A stretch of DNA of 64,000 bases from Bagarius yarrelli (Eukaryota > Chordata > Actinopteri > Siluriformes > Sisoridae), in assembly GCA_005784505.1 (NCBI GenBank), contig VCAZ01000001.1, forward strand, positions 13,873,597 through 13,937,596, in the 5' to 3' direction. Position 1 is the first letter of the stretch. Each line of letters opens with the position of its first letter. The notes below the pieces were generated by a model. The model saw only the letters and a program-made list of their open reading frames with translations, did not search any database and was not told the origin of the DNA. Positions 53,975 to 64,000 of this stretch are shown piece by piece. Both the position numbers and the translations under genes were made by a program.

Positions 53975-56180
53975 TGTGTTTAGTCAAACCTGTTTCTGAA
54001 ACTTTTTTTGGACATTTCTAGCAACTATCACTCTGACTATTATACCTTTGTCCACTTTATTAGGGACACCTGCACATGTACTAATTTTCCTAATCAGTCA
54101 ATTATAATGTAGCGGTGCAATAAAAAAATTCAGGCACATTTTTTCACCCGAAACAGTGTTGTGTTTTCACAGAATAGAATGACGAAAACCGAAAACATCC
54201 AGTGAGACACAGTTTTATGACAGAAAACGGCTTGTGTGAGGAAAAATTGGCCAAATAATTTAAGATGACAAGAAGGCTGGGCTTTAACCGCATTAAAAAT
54301 CATTAGGTTTTACTCCTGTCAGTCATAAATCCAAGCCTGTTAAACTCCCCAATGATGGAAGATTAAAGATTAGAGAAGGAAAATTACTTGGTATTTTATT
54401 TCCAGTCTTCATCTGTTTACTTTTGTTGGGTGTAATGTGGTCCACTGTTGCTGTAGTTCATTCACTTCAAGATTTGTTTTGTGTGAGATGCTGTTCTGGT
54501 CACCAGGGTGACTCGGAGTGATTTAAGTTACTATAGACTTTCTGTTAGCTCAGATCAGCTCACAGGGTGTGTTTTTGTTCCTGTCAGTATGTATAAATGC
54601 AAGTAATGGTGTGTAGAAAGAGGTCAGCGGATTTAAATAAAAAAACAGCCCATCTAGTACCAACATTCATGCTGTAATTAGTCATAACTTTGATTACTTG
54701 AGCACTCTTGTGGGATGTGGTAGCTAAGTAAGTCCCTCAAATAGTAATAACTTGGATAAATGTAAGGCACTTTGGATACAAGTGTGTGAAATTCTAAGCA
54801 AAATCTAGTATCTTTTTGAGGGCATTTCAAAAAGTTTCATGTACAAATATATTGGACAACTGCTAAAGGCCATTTAAAATCGGTTCATGTATAGTTTTAA
54901 TTACTATAGCACCGCCTTGTGGACCGTTTGGGCATAGCAGCACGACTACTATCATCCATCAAAGTTTGAAATCTTAAGGTTTAATAATTAATAATTGCTA
55001 AAAAGAAAAATAAATCCTACAATATCTCAGTTTAGCTCTTTTTACACAAAACGTTATTGACAAGCTTACACTAACAAGGAATAGTTGCTATTAATGGCCA
55101 TGGCTGAGATGTAGGTACCACCGTCTTACAGGAAGAAATGCTTTTTGGGCTTCTGTCTACTGTATCTTTTGTGTTTGTGAATTCTTCTTAAAGAAGAATT
55201 TTTAATAGTTTTCTTGGCACTACAGCGTTATTCCAGCACAGACTCCTACCCAATGTGGCTTTAAAGATCATTAAATCGTAAAAGAGTAACTGCAGACTAC
55301 ATAATGGTTCAGTTTTATGTGCTATATACGGTATATGGCTAACATTATGTGTACACTAACTATAATTTACATGACATTGGTTCCCTACTTGCTGTTATAC
55401 TAATCACCACTATTCTGTGCAGGGTTTTCACAAGATTGTGTTGTCTCTCTGTTGGGATTTGTGTTTATTCAGCTACAATAGTATTAATGAGATCAGACAC
55501 TAATGTTGGGTGAGGAGGTCTGAGGTTTAGTCCCTTAGTTTATTTATTAAAGGGTTCAATGGGGTTGAGTCAAAATCCAAGTTCTGTACAGGACACTGCA
55601 GTTCTTCCACTTCAACCAGAACACATAATGTCACATAAAGGGACTTTGTCCACAGGGGGATTGTCATGCTGAAACAGTGTTTCAGTCTCTTAGTTTTAAG
55701 GAAATGTCCAGCATACAAATAATGTGCTTAAAGCATTGCTTTTTTTCAACAGGTTCATTTTCATGCTTTATGCTTTTGCAAGAAACAGTGAGAAAGTAAA
55801 TACACATGAGAAGTAATGACAACGAACATCTACCTCATCAGTACAAGGAAATATAATATGTGTAGTCAACAGCTATGATGTTCTGTGGGCCGTTGTTGGG
55901 AGGCAACACGGGACGGAGGAACTGTGTTTGTTTGAATATACCAATTTGAAAAAACTGGTGGAAACACACATACCATGCTTTTCCAAACTGCTTAAAACCC
56001 AGTTCTTTTCTTTGTGTATTTGCAGATATGCATGATTTAAAATAGGATGACTAACACGCTTCTTACCAGAGACAAAAGGTTAATAAGAAGAAGAATATAA
56101 AAATAAATTATTTTACAGTGGTCCGATGGGTGGGTTTCGAACTGTATGTTTTGATCACATTAGTGTAATAAAGAAAAAAG
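53975..56180. other. Intergenic region downstream of prc1
   Basis: No gene was found. The stretch 54780-55020 (AATTACTATAGCACCGCCTT, TTTGGGCATAGCAGCACGAC) resembles a dispersed fish repeat. A minus-strand Tc1-like relic lies at 55430-55715. Confidence 0.6.
55430..55715 (-). mobile_element. Tc1/mariner-like transposase relic, minus strand
   Basis: In plus-strand order it has GGGATTTGTGTTTATTCAGC, TGTTGGGTGAGGAGGTCTGA, ACAGGACACTGCAGTTCTTC and TTGTCATGCTGAAACAGTGT, the reverse complement of the copies at 33824 and 43485. Confidence 0.75.
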
Positions 56181-56239
56181 CATGATTGCGGCACTGTGCT
56201 GTAAGAGCTCTGGAAGTTACACTGCAGGGGTGGGACTGC

Positions 56240-56426
56240 ATTCTCTCTCTCTCTCTCTCTCTCTCTCCTCTCGCCTCCTTCCCCCCTCACACCTCTCTTT
56301 CTCTCTCTCCTCTTTTCTCTCTCTCTCTCTCTCGCCTCCTTCCCCCCTCACACCTCTCTTTCTCTCTCTCCTCTTTTTCAATCTCTTCCTTCTTCCCCCT
56401 CCCACACCTCTCTCTCTCTATTCCTT

Positions 56427-56472
<46 letters not shown>
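56240..56472. repeat. (CT)n tract with duplicated about 58-bp unit
   Basis: CT runs embed two near-identical copies of a unit holding CGCCTCCTTCCCCCCTCACA and CCTCTCTTTCTCTCTCTCCT (starts about 56270 and 56330). A third degenerate copy starts near 56390. Confidence 0.9.
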
Positions 56473-56688
56473 ACTTGGAGGGAATGCCTCCCCCGGAATC
56501 TAACGCTCACCCCAGCGTCCAGGATGCGCTCTTTACACTGATGCTTCCAGTCGGACCTGTTAATACGTTTTGTTTAGTGGTTAAACTCCGCTGATGAACA
56601 TGGATAAACAGGCGTGAGAGACAGAGAAGGACAGAGAACGGAGAGCTGAGTCCCCCATCCCCTTACACCGACAACAAAGTCTTCTAAG
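56473..56688 (+). promoter_or_regulatory. Candidate noncoding first exon of an unidentified gene
   Basis: This complex, locally GC-richer stretch follows a long CT tract and ends at a good donor, TTCTAAG|GTAGGG (56688/56689). It contains only a five-codon ORF (ATGGATAAACAGGCGTGA), so it would be 5' UTR. No downstream coding exon is visible before 64000. The gene's identity is unknown. Confidence 0.3.
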
Positions 56689-57004
56689 GTAGGGCTTTAA
56701 AACCCGACATTCCTCATCTCACACACACAGAGCACAGAGAAGGCATGTTTACGACTGACATGGAGTCTCTATAGGGGTGTGTGTGTGTGGCACTACCCCA
56801 TGTTATTTCATTTTTAAAGTCATACACACGCCCGCCCATAATATGTTTCTTGTTGCCGTATATATTGTGTGCGCGCGCTCGTGTTGTGTATTGTGTTTAT
56901 ATGTATACGTAATGCAATAGACCAATCACTGAAGTCACAAACACACAAACACAATGTTTTGTAATACATTGTAGTACAATATGGTTTGTTTCCCCTCTTT
57001 TTTT

Positions 57005-57061
57005 ATAATATATATATATTATATATATATGTATATATATATATATATATAGATATATATA

Positions 57062-57096
<35 letters not shown>

Positions 57097-57142
57097 GTGT
57101 ATGTATGTGTATGTGTGTGTGGTGTGGTGTGTGTGTGTGTGT
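57005..57142. repeat. Compound (TA)n(TATG)n(TG)n microsatellite
   Basis: TA runs pass into GTAT units and then GT units. Frames on both strands stay open only because of the repeats. Confidence 0.95.
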
Positions 57143-57248
57143 GTTTGTGGGACATTGTGTGCCATATTGTAGAGACATGCCTGGTTGTCTCAGCAGGAAC
57201 CCACACATTTTACCCAAATGAACTGTCCATTCAGCACCACACACAGTT

Positions 57249-57291
57249 AGAGAGAGAGAGAGTGAGAGAGAGAGAGAGAGTGAGAGAGAGC
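57249..57291. repeat. (GA)n microsatellite
   Basis: GA units with GTGA interruptions. Confidence 0.9.
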
Positions 57292-57829
57292 AAAGGTTTA
57301 CATGATTTACAAACTGCATGTTAAGCATAATTTACAACGCTTTTTGACCCCTATTCCACACCTGTTATCACTTAACATGTACTTTTTTTACTTCCAAGAT
57401 ACAAACTATATTAAAGGACAGACCCAAGTCATTTAATCTTATACACACATGTATGTACGCTGTGTTTTCAGTCAGAGGTACAGAGAGTCTATGTTGGCTT
57501 TCAGTTTCCAGCTGCATTAGTGTGTTTCTTTACCAATTTCCAAGGCTGATATAAGTCTGGTCCTAGCCTGTGCATGTGTATGTTGACTCTGACTAGTATA
57601 TTTACACGGTTGTGGAATGTTTTTTTTTAACCCAGCTCTTACCTGATGACAGAGTTATATTCATAACGTTGTCATGGTCACCGTCATTCTATGAGCCTGT
57701 GCTTTGTGTCCAGTACATCATTGTTAATAGTGGTGTAAAAAGGGGTCGGGTCTTAAACCAGCTTATTATTTAACACAGTTCGTTTGTTGGAAAAGCAGCA
57801 CAGGGCAGATATGGAGTTTTTGCCATCAG

Positions 57830-58510
57830 GATTGATTTGAGTGTCAATGCTTCGAGTGGGTGCAGCTAAAATCTTTATCCTCATCTCCTGAGAATTATTG
57901 CAGAGTCTGTGTGAGTGTGTGTAAGTGAGAAAGAGAAGAAAACATTTTGTTAGAGGAGGTTGCTAATGAAAAAAATCTTGTCATATTTCATAGAATTAGC
58001 ATCGTATTATTTGAGTGTCTCCAGGCCACCATTTGGTCACGATGCATGTGTGTTCCTGCTCAGCCAGAACTCTGTGTGTGTGTATTCCTACTGCGTGCCA
58101 ATACTCTGCCACGGCGCTGTGATGAAGTGTGTGTAATCAGCCACGATGCAGTTAATGTTTTCGGGACTCATTCTGGAGATTAAAAGGAAAGTTGATTTAT
58201 TAGTAAATGCACACAAGCTTTTGCTCCAACGCCAAAATAAGCTGACAGTGCAGAGAACTCAACCCTCACTAATCAGCTGCTATTGCCTTTCTGGAAGCAC
58301 AAATGTAAACCTCTTATTATTGATTACTGCTGTTTTAGAATGGAGGACCATTATAGGGAAGCACACATGGTATTTTCTTCTTAGTAGGGAAATCCTGCAT
58401 CTGTCTCTCTCCATTAAGTCCAGATTCATCATTGGTTGCAAGCAATTTATTAACAAGCAGGATTTACTGCGCTCTAAATCGCATTTTAAAAATTACATTT
58501 GAAATCTTAA
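57830..58510. promoter_or_regulatory. Candidate conserved noncoding element
   Basis: Long, repeat-free and complex, with homeodomain-like motifs (TTGCTAATGAAA, CTCCATTAAGTCC, TATTATTGATTACTGC, GCAATTTATTAACAAGC). The 118-aa open frame at 58146-58502 shows no domain or splice context, and I treat it as incidental. Confidence 0.3.
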
Positions 58511-58832
58511 TTTTAGTTTTGCCTCTGTGTTCACAATGATATAGACCTTTTCTCTAAAGTCAATGAATTATGCCTTTTCTATGGTTCCAGAAAAGGCAGC
58601 ATGGCTTATAATGAGAACATGTTATGTTCGGTATGTATTATTTCCATTTCATGTTTGATCACAATGTGTACTATTCAGGATAAGTAGTTTCAGATGCAGG
58701 GAACACACCCACAACCAATAGAGCTGAATGTCTGATCCACATTACACAAAAAAAACTAGAAACATAATCAGGATTTCAAAGGTTGCTTAGATTGGTTGGA
58801 TTCTGCTGGATTTCTGAGATGTATGTAATAGA

Positions 58833-59560
58833 TTTAAAGGTGCAATAGGTGATTGCCTATAGAAATTCTGCCAAAGTCACTTCATTGCAGATAGCATTTA
58901 TTAAAGTTAAGCGCTCTAAATGTACAGTATTTATATTTTGTGGAAGTTGTAGGACCAATGAATTTTTGTCCAATCAAAATATTTGGTCAGAATGATAAGA
59001 CATTGGGACATTATGATAACTTACCTGTCTTACCTGCCTGTAAACATCTGTATGTGCATACCTCTGTTAGTGCAGACAGGATACGCCATCAGCATGTTCA
59101 CGGACTGTGGTGAAAAACCTGAATGAATTCCGGTGTTGTGTTTCCACTCTGAAATCGACTACAGCAGTAAAGGGTCTGAAAGATTAATTCATAGTTGTAG
59201 TATTTTTTTGGACAGGTAGGAATATGGTGTGATTTTGTTTTGGTGTGTTTTCATAGTAACGAATAGCTCATATAGCTTCTGTACCTTTACGAATTCACTC
59301 AACTACAGCAACAGCGTGTGATCAGGGACTATTATTATGTTTGGTATTTTAGTACTGTTATTAACTGTGCTGTAACTTTTTTCTTACCAGTAAATGGCAG
59401 ATGATGTATTGTAGTAATGTTTTCTAGTCTAGGTTGCCTAGTCTGCATTTGTTCATGTTTTTAGCTTTGGACCATGATTTGCACAGAGAGTGGGACGTAC
59501 ACTTTTAGTGCTATCAGGCAACAGTTAGCATTGTCCAAAATGTTCTACTGCACCTTTAAA
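58833..59560. mobile_element. MITE with terminal inverted repeats
   Basis: Left end TTTAAAGGTGCAATAGGT; right end TTCTACTGCACCTTTAAA, whose reverse complement TTTAAAGGTGCAGTAGAA matches 15 of the first 16 bases. The element is about 728 bp with no transposase frame. Confidence 0.65.
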
Positions 59561-60564
59561 ACTTTAGCTAAATGCTGGTTTTGCATAAAATACTGTGAAA
59601 TTAATGGTTATAGACTCATTAATCCGCATGTTTTTTACTAAATGAACATTTTATGGTGAATAAACTTTTGCTTTACATTTTTTAACACCTTCATACATGA
59701 TGCTGAAAAAAACCAACTGTGAGTGGCAGAGAGACAGAAAGTATCAAATATGCTTATAATAATGTAGCGGGTCAGGACAAGGTACAGACATGAGGGCTTT
59801 AAGAAACATTTTTATCATAATCTTTTAAATGTCAATTTTTTATTTCTGTAAAGATGCCTTGAGAAATGTTGAATTGAATTAAAATTAAATTGAATTAAAC
59901 TGAATAATGAGTATTGGTCACATTTCTCTCATTTTTTTGTATTATTTTGTAAGAAAAATTTTAATCAAAAATGTTTTTTTAACATTAAAACATTAATTTT
60001 TAACACCCCCCTCCTTGCTAATGTGTTTTTCTCTGGGACTGCGGGTTTCCAGCTGAAGTCATTTCTACAGTTGTGTTGAGGCACTTGTTGTTTGAAATAG
60101 CAACTGGAACAGCCGGTGCTTTGGAAAGTAATAAATACACAGTTCCAACTAACAGCACATGCGTTACATTATTTCATCAGCCTTACAGAAGAGGCGAATG
60201 AATATTGTTGCATTGGGAAATCATCTTCTCTGGGAAGTAACCTTCTCTGGCACTGTTTGCGTCAATGAGTCAGACTGCATCTTGGCTACATCTCTATTCT
60301 TATGATCTTTACACACCCACACTTGCAGAAAATAAACAGAATGTTTATTCTGGCTGCAGCCTACGTCATATAAAAAGACACAAAGTTCTACGAACTTCCA
60401 AAGACAAACAGAAAGTTCTACAAGTAAATAGCAGATTATTATTACAGATTCTATACATTTATTAAATAAGAACAGCTGAGTAAAATATACACAAATGATA
60501 AATTATAACACAGTGTTAAATTTATCTATCCATTGTTTATACCCGGTTATTTCCTAATTAGAGT

Positions 60565-60815
60565 CTAATTTGTCTTTCCCAGCTGTCAATAGGTGAAAGG
60601 CAGGGGTACAACCTAGACAGGTCACCAGTCCATCGCAGGGCCACATACAGACAAAGAAGCAAACACACTCACACACTCGCTCCTATGGACAATTAAGTAT
60701 CACCAATCCACCTAACATACATGTTTCTGGACTGTAGGAGAAAATTTAAATATACAGAGTAGTACCCCGGCTGGGGATAAAAACGTGTTCTGTGAGCCAC
60801 CATGCTGCCCTGCTT
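60565..60815 (-). mobile_element. tRNA-derived SINE (GGCAGCATGGTGGC family), minus strand
   Basis: The plus strand shows GGTGAAAGGCAGGGGTACAA, GGTCACCAGTCCATCGCAGG, CATGTTTCTGGACTGTAGGA and TGAGCCACCATGCTGCCCTG, in the same order as 12565-12818. Confidence 0.8.
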
Positions 60816-61454
60816 AGTTATAATGTTAGCAAGTTCTGGAAGCCAACACAAAATAAAGCTTTGAAAATTGCCATAACAGTCTCCTAACTTGTACAACAGA
60901 ATAAAGCAGATGCTATGAACTCAATAGCGGATTTTATTGGCCAAGAGGGCGTGAAATTGTAAAATCAATGTTCCTTAAAAATCAAACCAGTGTGTAACCA
61001 TAGATTGTTTATTCAGGAAAGTTGTACAAATGAATCTATACGAATGAATCTATACCATGAACCTCACATCATCTGCCAACTCAGCGTTCATCTGATTCTC
61101 ATAATCCATTAAATCAACCTTTTAAATGCTTCTGAAAGCTTTTCCATTGTCCCATATATATATTAGATGTTTATCTAATGTGGTGTGGCATCTGAGGCAC
61201 CGACTAAACCAGCTCAAACAGAGAAGCTGCTACAAACAGCGATCCTATGCTGTTTTTTTTAACCAAAACAAAATAAATATAAATTATAAACTGTTTGTTT
61301 ACAGGTTGTCTTTAAAAAAATCAATATGTGATTTGCTGTCAAAACTTGGGTGCAAAACTTTTGCATTCAATTGTATTGTATGTCTGCTTCTATATAAAAT
61401 CAATCTAAGTGAATTTCAATAACATGGGATGAAATAACCAGTGGTAATAGTTTA
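60816..61454. other. Noncoding region
   Basis: AT-rich. No gene or clear repeat was seen. Confidence 0.5.
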
Positions 61455-61560
61455 GGTTGGAAAGCTCAGTGGTTGGGCAGTTGGACTGCTAATCGGATGA
61501 TTGTTGGTTTTATACACCACCAAAATGCCAGTGCTGCTGAAGGCCCTTAACCATTAAAGC
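61455..61560 (+). mobile_element. V-SINE-like 5' fragment
   Basis: GGTTGGAAAGCTCAGTGGTT, GGACTGCTAATCGGATGATT and GCTGAAGGCCCTTAACCATT are retained. The conserved 3' tail is missing. Confidence 0.65.
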
Positions 61561-61911
61561 TATTATATTTTTATATTCATGCAGCTCATGCAGCAGTTTA
61601 AATAGGATCATTTTGACATACAATCTTACAACTATACTCCAGAGTTCATTAGTACAAGATTTCATTCCCTTTTATTCACTTTCCTCCCTCACACATTTTC
61701 ACAGCTCTCCTTCTCACTAATCAACACATAAGAAAACCCCCAAGTACATTTCCACGGTTTTCCACAGCCATATGCAGCGCTAATTATCAGTGTGACTTCT
61801 GCAGCCTGTTCATTGTGGTTTTTAACCAGTGTGCACAGAATATTCTAGGTTTCAGGTAGATGTTAAAGCATAACTCTGAATGCGCCTTTTCTAAATGCAA
61901 CCCTAAAGGCA

Positions 61912-63340
61912 AGTCAAGACAAGACAAGTTTATTTACTGTATGTAGCACATTTCATACACATTGGTAATTAACAAAATTAAAATTATTATTAAAGATAAC
62001 CATAACAGTAAAAACTGAGAAATTAAAATAAACATATTAAAAAAATTAATAAATGAGAACAGTTACAAATTAAAATGATACATCAGTTCGGACGTATCAC
62101 AGTACTCATTCAGTAAATTTAGAATTAAACAAATCTGATTGGTTTGTATTCAGTGAGCATATCTAAAATGTATTTAGGTCCTAGGCCACTGAGTGATTCT
62201 AACAGTACGTCAAAAGCAATCTAAATGCAATTGGCAGCCAGTGTAAGGACCTGAGGACCGGTGGGATAGGTTCAGATTTTCTGATTTTAGCCAGGATCCT
62301 GGCTGCAGTTCTGTATGAGCTGCAGCTGTCTAAAGGGCTTCCTGGAAACATCCAGACTGGAAACAAAACCCTGAATTCAAGCAATGTTTTTAAAGTGATA
62401 GTATGCTTATTTACTACTCAAACTAAGATCTGACTCCAGAATCACACCAATGTTTCTGACTTGATTTTTAGTTGTTTGAACCCTAAAATCAAGGCATTTA
62501 CCTGGAAAATATCTTTGTTTACAAATGGAATAACTTCAGTTTTCTTAATAGTTTGGCACATCCAACTATTAATTTTATTAATACATTTGCAGAGGGAGTC
62601 AATAGGGCTGTAGTCATTTGGTAATAGTAATATATAAACCTGGCTATCATCTGCATAGCTGTGATGGGCAATTTGCTTCTTTTTATTATTTGGCTTAGTG
62701 GGAGCATATACAACGTTAACAAGACTGGCACAAAAATTGAGTCATGCCACAGATGTCCACTTATGTTCTCCTATACTTACATAATAACCTCTTCCTTCTA
62801 AGTATGACCTAACCTATTTCAGGACCATCCCAGTAAGCCTGACCCAGTTTTACAATCTTTCTGGAAGTGTGTCATGATTGATAGTGTAACACATCATTGA
62901 TATTTCTTTGCCAGAATCAGAATTCGAGCAAAAATAATTTATTATTTTTATGAGGGCTGTCTCTGTGCTGTGATGTGGTTGAAAACCAGATTTAAAATTG
63001 TCCAGGTGTCCATTTGAGTTTTAAGTAGTTGTTCAGCTGATTAAAAAACAACCTTTTCATTTATCTTGCCTACAAAAGGAAGATTTGTTCTTGGTCTATA
63101 GTTGCTTAATATGGTATTTTCCAGATTACTCTTTTTAGGAGAAGTTTGGAGTTTGGAAAAGTTCAAGGGAGAAGTGAGGTGTTTACCACTTCTAAAACAT
63201 CTGCTTTTACACAAATTTTTGAAAAAAGATGTGAAAAGTGGTTCAAGGTAAAAGGTTGACGACTTAAGTTTCTATAAAATTTTCTATTACTAATTGCCAG
63301 TCTTCTTACTGACTAGTCTTCTTTTCTGGTTTTCTGATAT
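61912..63340 (-). mobile_element. Decayed non-LTR retrotransposon (L2/CR1-group LINE), minus strand
   Basis: The minus strand encodes reverse-transcriptase remnants in order. Near 62950-63000 lies NHITAQRQPS. At 62690-62730 is PVLLTLYMLPLS. At 62590-62670 is the catalytic-type HSYADDSQVYILLLPNDYS (YADD at 62646-62657), continuing to SPIDSLCKCINKINSW. A C-terminal SLHWLPIAFRL lies near 62210-62240. Several frameshifts and stops separate them, so it is inactive. Confidence 0.65.
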
Positions 63341-64000
63341 GACACTAAGAGCCTGTTTATATTCAACTTCTATACTGTAGTTATCTGATTAAACACTGAG
63401 CAATTTTTAGATAGAAATTGCATTTCAGTTCTTGGGTATTTGACTGTTATGTTGGTCTTAAGCAACATGATAAATATAATACAAATGCTTATTCAGTACT
63501 ATGACAGTCATAAATTGTGTCTTATAAAAACCAGTGTCACATTGTAAAGTAAGTAAAATTGCATAAAGTTAATATAGATGCTGTGTAAATATACACATGG
63601 CACAAATACAGACAAAAATGAATAAGAAAGAAGATCTTTGTTTGCAATTATGAATCACAGGCTTGGCAAATTGAGGTGATAATTACAGATCTGTAATCTA
63701 CAATTTTGTTGCATGTTGCATGGCACTAATATCTGTAAAAGATTATCTGAATAGATGTGGGAGTATCTGACATTTTCAAATAACAGAAAAACATAGATTC
63801 CCTGCTAAGCATTCACACCGAACTCGCTGTTATTTATAGAGTCATTTCATATAGAATCTTCATTAATTTTGTGTTTTGGATCAAAAAGTAAAATGTATTG
63901 TTAAAAAGGAATGTTAGATTTGTGACATCCTGATTATAAATAAGAATATAAATGAATTTGGATTTATGCCACTATGGTGGTGTTTGTCTTTTGTATCTTT
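63341..64000. other. Noncoding AT-rich end of window
   Basis: No gene, repeat or motif was recognised. Confidence 0.5.

Larger units (their letters stand above)
56689..60564. other. Noncoding region, possibly a long first intron
   Basis: Contains a compound TA/GTAT/GT microsatellite, a GA tract, a candidate conserved element (57830-58510) and a MITE (58833-59560). No coding exon was seen. Confidence 0.45.

Noticed and set aside
56182..56541. 119-aa Ser/Leu/Pro-rich frames on plus and Arg/Glu frames on minus
   Set aside because: Translations of a CT microsatellite; no conserved content.
58146..58502. 118-aa frame
   Set aside because: No recognisable domain, no family resemblance and no splice partner; more likely chance openness of a noncoding element.
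1..64000. A previously undescribed multi-gene system
   Set aside because: All reconstructable genes belong to known vertebrate families (PEAK1, UBAP1L, PRC1) and the rest is intron, intergenic DNA and decayed repeats; nothing in the sequence supports a new system.

Overview
This is a vertebrate, teleost-type genomic window. It is AT-rich, with multi-exon genes bearing GT/AG introns, many dinucleotide microsatellites, and a dense load of fish-style interspersed repeats: tRNA-derived V-SINE-like elements, Tc1/mariner-like transposase relics, hAT/MITE-like elements and an L2/CR1-group LINE. The repeat flavour suggests an otophysan fish, possibly a catfish; that is inference from repeat look-alikes only.

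Three protein genes can be reconstructed exon by exon, all on the + strand. (1) peak1 (20811-32160) has four coding exons and encodes 1811 aa. It is a PEAK-family pseudokinase scaffold whose last exon carries the kinase-like and dimerisation region. (2) ubap1l (38814-43010) has five coding exons and encodes 385 aa: an N-terminal UMA motif for ESCRT-I binding and a C-terminal SOUBA ubiquitin-binding module. (3) prc1 (45142-53525) has fourteen coding exons and encodes 597 aa: the anti-parallel microtubule bundler of the cytokinetic midzone. A compact CRE/CCAAT/CHR-type cell-cycle promoter lies just upstream of prc1. All joins keep the reading frame and every boundary used is GT/AG.

Layout: 1-20691 is noncoding (upstream region and/or 5' UTR introns of peak1) with repeats and a few candidate conserved elements. 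20692-32160 is peak1. 32161-38792 is peak1 3' UTR and intergenic DNA rich in transposon relics. 38793-43182 is ubap1l. 43183-44930 is intergenic. 44930-53974 is prc1 with its promoter and poly(A) signals. 53975-56180 is intergenic. About 56470-56688 resembles a noncoding first exon of a further gene whose coding part is not in the window. 56689-64000 is noncoding, with a candidate conserved element (57830-58510), a TIR-bounded MITE and a decayed minus-strand LINE.

The three genes act in unrelated processes (tyrosine-kinase scaffolding, ESCRT/ubiquitin sorting, mitotic spindle midzone); nothing suggests joint function beyond chromosome-15-like synteny. I found no new biological system. The observations most worth a second look are the shortened activation segment of the PEAK1 pseudokinase without an APE motif, direct repeats flanking peak1 exon 2, an overlapping upstream ORF and possible alternative 3' ends in prc1, a head-to-head SINE pair in prc1 intron 1, and microsatellites abutting splice sites.
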